Assembly (NCBI GenBank): GCA_937901865.1
Contig: CALDID010000070.1
Coordinates: 1-12,230, forward strand
Length of the DNA: 12,230 nucleotides
DNA from: an uncultured Treponema sp.
GTDB lineage: Bacteria > Spirochaetota > Spirochaetia > Treponematales > Treponemataceae
Direction of reading: 5' to 3'
Shown here: piece after piece, positions 7,852 to 12,230 of the stretch
Layout of the letters: every line of letters begins with the position of its first letter
Numbering within the stretch: the stretch's first letter is position 1
Made by a program: the position numbers and the translations under genes
The notes under the pieces: generated by a model
Told to the model about the DNA's origin: nothing
The model's database searches: none
The model's input: the letters and a program-made list of their open reading frames with translations, nothing else

Positions 7852-8009
7852 GTTTCCAACATCCGCGTTTTTGCTTTTGCACGGGTGTTTTTTGTTTTTC
7901 CAGCCCGTGTTTTTGCTTTTGCACGGCTGTTTTTCGTTTCCAACATCCGCGTTTTTCTTGCCGCACGCTTGCAACGGCTTTTTAGATTCGTGTTTTTGCT
8001 TTTGCACGG
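7841..8009 (+). repeat. Degenerate tandem repeats, 42-bp unit with 84-bp higher order
   Basis: An 18-bp block GTTTTTGCTTTTGCACGG occurs at 7867-7884, 7909-7926 and 7992-8009. A 21-bp block built on TTTCCAACATCCGCG occurs at 7852-7872 and 7936-7956, exactly 84 bp apart. Units are contiguous with no unique spacers. The stretch lies between ter and the RCK gene and holds no credible gene. Read on the minus strand it would give 14-residue Lys/Asn-rich repeats, but without a ribosome-binding site. Confidence 0.8.
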
Positions 8010-8060
8010 GTGAGTCGGCTTTATCAGATTTCGGAAAAGCATTTTTATTATGCTTTGGAA

Positions 8061-8089
8061 AAGATTGTCGGGTCGAGCCCGATAATGAC
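8061..8089 (-). repeat. Palindromic repeat element, copy D
   Basis: Minus strand: GTCATTATCGGG, CTCGA centre, CCCGACAATCTT. The arms ATTATCGGG and CCCGACAAT pair apart from one mismatch. It is the most complete copy of the family in the window, lying downstream of the RCK gene. Confidence 0.75.
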
Positions 8090-8104
8090 AGCTTAATTCT
8101 GCGT

Positions 8105-8131
8105 AAAAAACGGGTCGAGCCCGATAATGAC
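8105..8131 (-). repeat. Palindromic repeat element, copy E, with T-run; possible RCK-gene terminator
   Basis: Minus strand: GTCATTATCGGG, CTCGA, CCCG, then TTTTTT where the other copies have the ACAATCT arm. Together with copy C just before it in the leftward direction, this gives hairpins followed by a U-run about 50 bp past the RCK stop codon, so it may serve as that gene's terminator. The CGGG/CCCG stem alone is short. Confidence 0.6.
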
Positions 8132-8134
8132 AGT

Positions 8135-8164
8135 GTCATTGCCGCACTTGATACGGCAATCTAT
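8135..8164 (+). repeat. Palindromic repeat element, copy C, head-to-head with copy E
   Basis: Plus strand: GTCATTGCCG, CACTTGATA, CGGCAATCTAT. The arms ATTGCCG and CGGCAAT pair perfectly. It abuts copy E in inverted orientation, so the junction reads AATGACA, G, TGTCATT. It ends 3 bp before the RCK stop codon at 8167. Confidence 0.75.
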
Positions 8165-8166
8165 AC

Positions 8167-8922
8167 CTATTTTTTGCCAAAGAACGCGGAGAGTTTGTTG
8201 AAGAATGCGGGTGTTTTCGCTTTCTTTTCCGCCACTGCCTGCTTTTCTTCGGCGTACGCGGTTATATCGCTCGACAAACCGACGACAAGAACGTGCATTT
8301 TCGCTTTCATCACAAATGTGTCTTCGCTGATAAGGCGGAAATCCACTTCATTTTCGCGATATGCCACGGCGTTCAAGCGGAAACGATTTCTAAACGCAAG
8401 CTGCGTGATGCCGTCAAACTCGTCTTTTATCTCAATCTCGGCTAACGCCTCTTCGCTGTCTTGCGAAATCGGAGTGAAATTGAAAAGCACGGACGAAATA
8501 AGGCGCGGCGTAATTCTAACGGCGGCTTCCTCGTCGGGATAAATCACGTCCGTCGCACCGACTGCGCTTAAAATCTCGCCGTGTTCGTGGCTTGAGGCAA
8601 CGGCGAAAATCTTTTTGAACTTGTCGCGCCGCGCCGCGCTGTCGTTGAGTTTTTTGAGTTCGTTGACAATGAGAATAGAAGATTCTATCGTACCGCCGAT
8701 GTCTACAATCGCATAATCGATGTCTTCGGGGATTAACTTTGCAAGATTGCCCCCGATTGCGTCAGTGATAAGGCAATCGCCGATAATGCTGTATTGTTCG
8801 CGGAACTTTTCGACAAGCGTGCCGTCTTTGTCGATAACGGTTACTTCTACATCTTCATCTTTCATCTGCTTCACAAGGCTTTGCCCAAACGCGCCCAGCC
8901 CAATAATCACGATAGAAACCAT
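8167..8922 (-). CDS. KtrA/TrkA-type RCK potassium-uptake regulatory subunit
   Basis: This is a cytoplasmic regulator of a Ktr/Trk potassium channel: a nucleotide-binding ring that gates a membrane subunit (KtrB/TrkH). The 251 residues match KtrA length (one RCK_N plus one RCK_C, unlike the duplicated TrkA of enterics). The Rossmann motif is GLGAFG (8-13), with acidic D31 at the end of the second strand for the ribose. YAIVDIGGTIESS (70-82) and GATDVIYPDEEAAVRI (122-137) follow the KtrA pattern. RCK_C spans about 155-217. A Lys-rich helical tail (226-251) is extra. The start at 8922 is set by GGAGGG just upstream; the alternative start 12 codons earlier overlaps the -10 box. The membrane partner is not in the window. 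Its leftward transcription ends in the palindromic repeats. Confidence 0.9.
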   Translation of the reverse strand: MVSIVIIGLGAFGQSLVKQMKDEDVEVTVIDKDGTLVEKFREQYSIIGDCLITDAIGGNLAKLIPEDIDYAIVDIGGTIESSILIVNELKKLNDSAARRDKFKKIFAVASSHEHGEILSAVGATDVIYPDEEAAVRITPRLISSVLFNFTPISQDSEEALAEIEIKDEFDGITQLAFRNRFRLNAVAYRENEVDFRLISEDTFVMKAKMHVLVVGLSSDITAYAEEKQAVAEKKAKTPAFFNKLSAFFGKK

Positions 8923-8946
8923 TTTCCCTCCAGATATTCTCTTTTG

Positions 8947-8955
8947 ATTATAACA
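8947..8955 (-). promoter_or_regulatory. Extended -10 promoter of the RCK gene
   Basis: Minus strand TGTTATAAT: a perfect TATAAT (8952-8947) with the TGn extension. No good -35 is present at 17 bp, which an extended -10 can compensate. The leader would be about 18 nt. This places transcription start downstream of the alternative ATG at 8958 and supports the start at 8922. Confidence 0.65.
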
Positions 8956-8980
8956 CACATTCTACTGCTCTGCTACCTAC

Positions 8981-9010
8981 TTGCAGATACCGCCCTTATC
9001 TCGCTATAAT
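8981..9010 (+). promoter_or_regulatory. Predicted gltX promoter
   Basis: TTGCAG (8981-8986), an 18-bp spacer and TATAAT (9005-9010). It is divergent from the RCK promoter. The leader of about 25 nt carries GAGG at 9030-9033. Confidence 0.75.
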
Positions 9011-9041
9011 GGCATTACTTACATTTTTTGAGGTTTATACA

Positions 9042-10619
9042 ATGGATACAACTGAAGTCAGAGTCCGATATGCACCGTCCCCGACGGGAATGCAGCACAT
9101 CGGAGGGGTGAGAACTGCACTGTTCAATTACCTTTTTGCGCGTTCAAAGGGCGGCAAGTTCATTTTGCGCCTTGAAGACACCGACCGCACAAGATACGAC
9201 GAAAAATATGTTCAAAACCTTTACGACACAATGGCTTGGCTCGGCATTGAATGGGACGAAGGCGGCGACAAGGGCGGAGATTTTGGTCCTTATGTGCAGA
9301 GCGAGCGTTTTGAGCTTTACAAAAAATATGCAGAACAGCTTGTCGCAAACGGCGAGGCGTACTATTGCTTCTGCGACAGCGAGCGTTTGGAGCGAATCCG
9401 CAAAATCCAGACAGAAAACAATATGCCGCCGGGATACGACCGCAACTGCCGCCACCTTACACAAGAAGAAGTAAAAGCAAACCTTGAGGCAGGCAAGCCC
9501 TACGTTATCCGCCTTAAAGTGCCGCTTGAGGGAGAAACAAAGTTCCACGACCATTTGCTCGGCGACATCACTTGGAAGAACGAGGATATTTCCCCAGACC
9601 CGATTTTGCTCAAGAGCGACGGCTTCCCGACGTATCACCTTGCAAACATCGTCGATGACCACTTAATGCACATTACTCACGTTATGCGCGCTCAAGAGTG
9701 GATTCCCTCAACTCCGCTTCACGTTCAGATGTACCGTTCATTCGGTTGGGAGCACCCAGAGTTCTGCCATTTGCCAATGGTCAACGGCGCAGACGGCAAA
9801 AAGCTTTCTAAACGACACGGCTCAACTTCGCTCAACGAGTTCCGTGCGCGCGGATATTTGCCGCAGGCTATCGTGAACTATGTTGCGCTTCTTGGCTGCA
9901 GCTACGAAGAGGGCAAGGATTTCTACACGCTCGAAGAGCTTGCTGCTAACTTCAAGATGGAGCATTTGAACAAAGCCCCTGCTGTTTTCGATTACAAGAA
10001 ACTGGAGTTCTACAACGGAAACTATATCCGTCAGCTTTCAGACGAAGAGCTTTACAAGTGGACTCTGCCTTTTATCACAAAGACAGGAGATGCAACTCTC
10101 GACATCAACGTAACAGACCAGTTCCCAGCTCCACACGTCGGACCTGAATATTCAGGCGTTGCGCTTGGCGAGGACGGCGAGCCGTATTGCGTTGACACGT
10201 CAATGAATATGACGAGCGCGGACGTGAAGAAAAAGCTCCTTGAACTTATGCCGCTCATCAAAGAGAGATTGAAGTATCTTACCGACGCGGCGGAAATGGT
10301 GCATTTCATCTTTACAGAACCTGCAGTGCCGCCGAAAGAGAACATCATTCCGAAAAAACTCGACGAGGCAAAGACGAAAGAGGTGCTAGAGAACGCGATT
10401 GAGTTCGTGAACAAGGTCTTTGAGGTTGGACACGACGGCGCGGAGCAGTTCGCAAAAGACAAAGCGACTGAAATGGGCATTAAGCTCGGCGACTTTATGA
10501 TGCCTGTCCGTATGGCTGTTACGGGCAGCCGCATTTCTCCGCCGTTGATTGGCTCTATCGCTGTTTTGGGCAAAGAAAAGGCTATCGAGCGTATTAACCG
10601 AACGCTTAGCGTTTTTTAA
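9042..10619 (+). CDS. gltX: Glutamyl-tRNA synthetase
   Basis: A class I aminoacyl-tRNA synthetase charging tRNA-Glu in the cytoplasm. The 525-residue protein begins with VRVRYAPSPTGMQHIGGVRT, containing the HIGH-type motif as HIGG (19-22). The KMSKS-type loop is KLSKR (254-258). A zinc-knuckle pattern is visible: C109-x-C111, then C136-x-H138, at the spacing seen in E. coli GluRS. The C-terminal half holds the helical anticodon-binding domain and ends with SRISPPLIGSIAVLGKEKAIERI. It is slightly longer than many bacterial GluRS. The start at 9042 follows GAGG by 8 nt; the in-frame ATG at 9009 overlaps the -10. Whether it is discriminating or also charges tRNA-Gln is not readable here. Confidence 0.96.
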   Translation: MDTTEVRVRYAPSPTGMQHIGGVRTALFNYLFARSKGGKFILRLEDTDRTRYDEKYVQNLYDTMAWLGIEWDEGGDKGGDFGPYVQSERFELYKKYAEQLVANGEAYYCFCDSERLERIRKIQTENNMPPGYDRNCRHLTQEEVKANLEAGKPYVIRLKVPLEGETKFHDHLLGDITWKNEDISPDPILLKSDGFPTYHLANIVDDHLMHITHVMRAQEWIPSTPLHVQMYRSFGWEHPEFCHLPMVNGADGKKLSKRHGSTSLNEFRARGYLPQAIVNYVALLGCSYEEGKDFYTLEELAANFKMEHLNKAPAVFDYKKLEFYNGNYIRQLSDEELYKWTLPFITKTGDATLDINVTDQFPAPHVGPEYSGVALGEDGEPYCVDTSMNMTSADVKKKLLELMPLIKERLKYLTDAAEMVHFIFTEPAVPPKENIIPKKLDEAKTKEVLENAIEFVNKVFEVGHDGAEQFAKDKATEMGIKLGDFMMPVRMAVTGSRISPPLIGSIAVLGKEKAIERINRTLSVF

Positions 10620-10651
10620 TGCTCAGCGTTTTCTAAAACCAAGCACTAAAA

Positions 10652-10678
10652 GAGATTCCGAAACACGTTTGGAATGAC
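10652..10678 (-). repeat. Palindromic repeat element, copy B
   Basis: Minus strand: GTCATTCCAAACG, TGTTTCGGAATCTC. ATTCC/GGAAT and AAAC/GTTT arms pair around a one-base bulge. It shows the same GTCATT and AATCT ends as the other copies but a different stem sequence, with compensating changes in both arms. It sits 32 bp after gltX. Confidence 0.65.
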
Positions 10679-10683
10679 GCAAT

Positions 10684-10734
10684 AAAAAAATGCTCTTCTG
10701 TTTAATAAAAATATTTGCAGAGGGGCGTTTTTTT
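10684..10734 (+). terminator. Intrinsic terminator of gltX
   Basis: A-run (10684-10690), TGCTCTTCTG (10691-10700), a 17-nt AT-rich loop, CAGAGGGGCG (10718-10727) and a T-run (10728-10734). As RNA the ten stem positions all pair, three as G-U, and the A and U runs extend the stem. Confidence 0.75.
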
Positions 10735-10752
10735 GCAGAAATCCCTCTGTAC

Positions 10753-10781
10753 TTCATATTTTTCTTGCTTCATACTATAAT
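10753..10781 (+). promoter_or_regulatory. Predicted promoter of the toxin-antitoxin operon
   Basis: TTCATA (10753-10758), a 17-bp spacer and TATAAT (10776-10781). The 5' leader is short, with GGAGG at 10788-10792 and ATG at 10801. No obvious operator palindrome overlaps it. Confidence 0.65.
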
Positions 10782-10800
10782 TGATTTGGAGGAAAGCCTT

Positions 10801-11079
10801 ATGTTAGCACTAAAAGCGTATTACGACGGAAAAACAATCGTCCCATTTCAGAAATACACATTCAAGCCGCGTCAGCAAGTCTTGATTGTGGTTGATGAGA
10901 ATGAAACAACTCAAAAAAATGACGATTTTGAAGAAAAAAAATATTCGGCTTCACTTTGTGCATTTCGGAAAAAATATGACGATTTTCTTTGCAATGCAGA
11001 TTCTGATTTAGATTCAGTATTTGACAATGTGCGTGACAAAAGTGAAATCTTGAGAGGCACAGAGGCTGAAGAATGGTAA
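10801..11079 (+). CDS. Antitoxin of a VapBC-like pair (DUF104-like N-terminus)
   Basis: A 92-residue protein placed directly before a PIN-domain toxin and overlapping it by 7 nt, the classic antitoxin position. The N-terminal part, LKAYYDGKTIVPFQKYTFKP followed by QQVLIVVDE (to about residue 37), recalls the short beta-strand domain of DUF104/AF2212-like antitoxins. The remainder is acidic and likely flexible, as expected for the segment that wraps the toxin. The start at 10801 is fixed by GGAGG 8 nt upstream and by the -10 at 10776-10781; an earlier in-frame ATG at 10690 lies inside the gltX terminator. The family call is from memory and tentative; the role rests mainly on context. Confidence 0.75.
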   Translation: MLALKAYYDGKTIVPFQKYTFKPRQQVLIVVDENETTQKNDDFEEKKYSASLCAFRKKYDDFLCNADSDLDSVFDNVRDKSEILRGTEAEEW

Positions 11080-11507
11080 GAAATGCTATTTATCTTCTTG
11101 ACACAAACATAGTTTCAGAAGGAGCTAAAATAAATCCAAATCCAAAAATCGCTGAAAAACTTGATGTTTTTGCTCCGTATTGCGTTGTTTCAACGATTTC
11201 GTGGTTTGAAATACAAAAGGGAATAAAACGCCTTCCTGACGGAAAAAAGAAAGATTTTTTGAAAGCATACGCACAGGAGCAAATTGCAGATATATTTGAT
11301 TTTTTGCCGTACTCAAAAGAATGTGCAGACGTTCAGTCTGATATGTATGCACGGCTTGAAGCAGTCGGCAAAACTGCTCCATATCAAGATTCTCAAATTG
11401 CAGCAACTGTTCTTGCAAACAAGCTAATTCTTGTGACACGCAATGTGAAAGATTTTGAAGGAATTGCTTCTGTATTCCCCTTAAAAATAGAAAATTGGTT
11501 TGAATAA
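11073..11507 (+). CDS. vapC: VapC-like PIN-domain ribonuclease toxin
   Basis: A 144-residue PIN-domain protein; VapC toxins cleave tRNA or rRNA and are held inactive by the cognate antitoxin. The acidic metal-binding set is complete: D10 in LLDTN, E46 in ISWFEIQKG, D106 in PYQDSQIAA and D127 in TRNVKDF. The TRNxxDF motif and length fit the family well. The start ATG (11073) overlaps the antitoxin's final codons (stop 11077-11079), so the two are translationally coupled. The toxin looks intact. The pair appears more A/T-rich than gltX or nifJ, consistent with acquired DNA. The RNA target cannot be deduced. Confidence 0.9.
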   Translation: MVRNAIYLLDTNIVSEGAKINPNPKIAEKLDVFAPYCVVSTISWFEIQKGIKRLPDGKKKDFLKAYAQEQIADIFDFLPYSKECADVQSDMYARLEAVGKTAPYQDSQIAATVLANKLILVTRNVKDFEGIASVFPLKIENWFE

Positions 11508-11530
11508 TAAAATAGCAGACGGAGGGAAAA

Positions 11531-12230
11531 GTGTTTCAGAAAAAGATAATCGACAAATATCTTTCAAAAATCGAAAAAGATGTTTTGAGCCAAAAATATG
11601 AATTGTTCTGCTCAATTTTTGCCAGCGAGGAAAAACAGGCAAATATCCGCGAAAGCAAAGAGGAGCAGTATCAAGAAGGCTTTATCCGCGATTTGTTCTG
11701 CTCTTGTCTGGGCTACACGATAAAACCAGAGGCGAATTACAACATTTTAACCGAGTTGAAAAACGAAAGCAAATCCAACGCAAAGAAATCTGACGGCGCG
11801 ATTGTGCTTGACGGCGTTGTAAAAGCCGTGATTGAACTCAAAGGCACAGACACGCAAGACCTCGACCGCGTGGCTTTTCAGGCATTCAGCTACAAAAATC
11901 ATCACGAAAACTGTCCTTACGTCATCGTGTCGAACTTTGAGCGGCTTCGCGTGTATGTGGAAACACAAATCGAGTTCGTCGAGTTCAATCTGTTCAGCCT
12001 TACGAAAGAAAAGTTTGATTTGCTCTTTTTGCTTCTTTCGATTGAGAGCATCAAAAACGACATTCCGCTAAAGCTCAAGCACGAAACACTGACCGAAGAA
12101 AAAGAGATAACAAACAGCTTTTACACTGATTATTCTGCGTTCAAGCGCGATTTGTTCGATGATTTGTGTGCGAGAAATATGACCTCACCCCCTAACCCCC
12201 TCTCCGAGTCGGCGAGGGGGAACGCCAAAG
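11531..12230 (+). CDS. Type IIG / Eco57I-like restriction-modification enzyme, N-terminal part (runs off window)
   Basis: An open frame to the window edge, 233 codons visible. The GTG start is chosen because GGAGG (11521-11525) lies 5 nt upstream and an in-frame stop lies at 11513-11515. The N-terminal region holds a PD-(D/E)xK nuclease signature: D88 in KSDGAI and E102-x-K104 in VIELKGT, followed by a helix and a beta strand YVIVSNFERLRVY. This is the arrangement of fused enzymes that cleave with an N-terminal nuclease and methylate adenine with a central Eco57I-type methylase. FYTDYSAFKRDLFDDL then matches the linker before the methylase part, from memory. The methylase itself (NPPY motif) would be beyond the window. 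The gene starts 23 bp after the toxin gene, so it is probably in the same transcript. From about residue 218 the frame crosses a palindromic insert. Alternative: a nuclease-methylase of another type, such as type I or ISP. Confidence 0.75.
   Translation, partial: MFQKKIIDKYLSKIEKDVLSQKYELFCSIFASEEKQANIRESKEEQYQEGFIRDLFCSCLGYTIKPEANYNILTELKNESKSNAKKSDGAIVLDGVVKAVIELKGTDTQDLDRVAFQAFSYKNHHENCPYVIVSNFERLRVYVETQIEFVEFNLFSLTKEKFDLLFLLLSIESIKNDIPLKLKHETLTEEKEITNSFYTDYSAFKRDLFDDLCARNMTSPPNPLSESARGNAK
12184..12230 (+). repeat. G/C-rich palindromic element inside the R-M frame (incomplete at edge)
   Basis: CCCCCTCTCCGA (12196-12207) pairs with TCGGCGAGGGGG (12209-12220) around one base, with a single mismatch. 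It is preceded by TCACCCCCTAA-type sequence. The frame stays open and reads SPPNPLSESARG. Similar Pro/Ser/Arg-Gly peptides encoded by palindromic repeats occur as in-frame insertions in other bacteria (general knowledge). It is compositionally unlike the surrounding gene. Confidence 0.65.

Noticed and set aside
7841..8009. Possible CRISPR array
   Set aside because: Units are contiguous and degenerate with no unique spacers of regular length, and no cas gene is nearby.
8036..8056. AAAGCAT/ATGCTTT hairpin
   Set aside because: A 7-bp A/T-rich stem without a clear T-run on either side; it could be chance.
7765..8139. Minus-strand open frame with 14-residue Lys/Asn/Cys-rich repeats
   Set aside because: The repeats come from 42-bp DNA units that keep any frame open, the N-terminus is made of the palindromic elements, and there is no ribosome-binding site.
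10596..10618. Short AACGC/GCGTT hairpin with T-run at the end of gltX
   Set aside because: Only 5 bp and partly inside the coding sequence; the hairpin at 10684-10734 is a far better terminator.

Overview
The window looks like a chromosomal segment from a spirochaete, most likely a host-associated or anaerobic Treponema. The strongest pointer is the gene at 6558-7775. From memory it reads as a close relative of the Treponema denticola trans-2-enoyl-CoA reductase (Ter). The single-chain pyruvate:ferredoxin oxidoreductase fits an anaerobe, and the YhgA/Rpn-type remnant and vapBC-like pair are typical of the accessory content of such genomes. No rRNA or tRNA gene was recognised.

Layout from left to right. 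(1) 1-857: a palindromic repeat, then an N-terminally truncated Rpn/YhgA-type transposase-nuclease gene (+). (2) 858-1884: an 83-bp direct duplication, a promoter, an uncharacterised helical protein (+), and a strong bidirectional terminator. (3) 1930-6442 (minus strand): a HAD/Cof-type phosphatase followed by the large nifJ/PFOR gene, each with its own promoter. The HAD transcript is predicted to be leaderless. (4) 6491-7851 (+): ter/fabV with its promoter and a long-stem terminator. (5) 7841-8164: a non-coding stretch of degenerate 42/84-bp tandem repeats and three copies of a palindromic element. (6) 8167-8922 (minus): a KtrA/TrkA-type RCK protein, divergent from (7) gltX (+, 9042-10619), with two back-to-back promoters between them. 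(8) 10652-12230 (+): another palindromic repeat, the gltX terminator, a vapB/vapC-like toxin-antitoxin pair with its own promoter, and immediately behind it the 5' part of a type IIG/Eco57I-like restriction-modification gene. That gene runs off the right edge. Near the edge its frame passes through a G/C-rich palindrome that looks like a small inserted element.

Working together: PFOR makes acetyl-CoA and reduced ferredoxin from pyruvate, and Ter can use NADH to reduce crotonyl-CoA (or act as the FabV-type enoyl reductase of lipid synthesis). They are neighbours but not co-transcribed. GltX and the RCK protein are housekeeping. The right end (toxin-antitoxin plus restriction-modification) is a small accessory/defence module.

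I saw no convincing wholly new system. The more unusual signals are five copies of one short palindromic element family in 12 kb, an apparent in-frame palindromic insertion in the R-M gene, the duplicated promoter region with a perfect 17-bp palindrome, the 84-bp higher-order repeat downstream of ter, and the promoter placed 7 nt from the HAD start codon.
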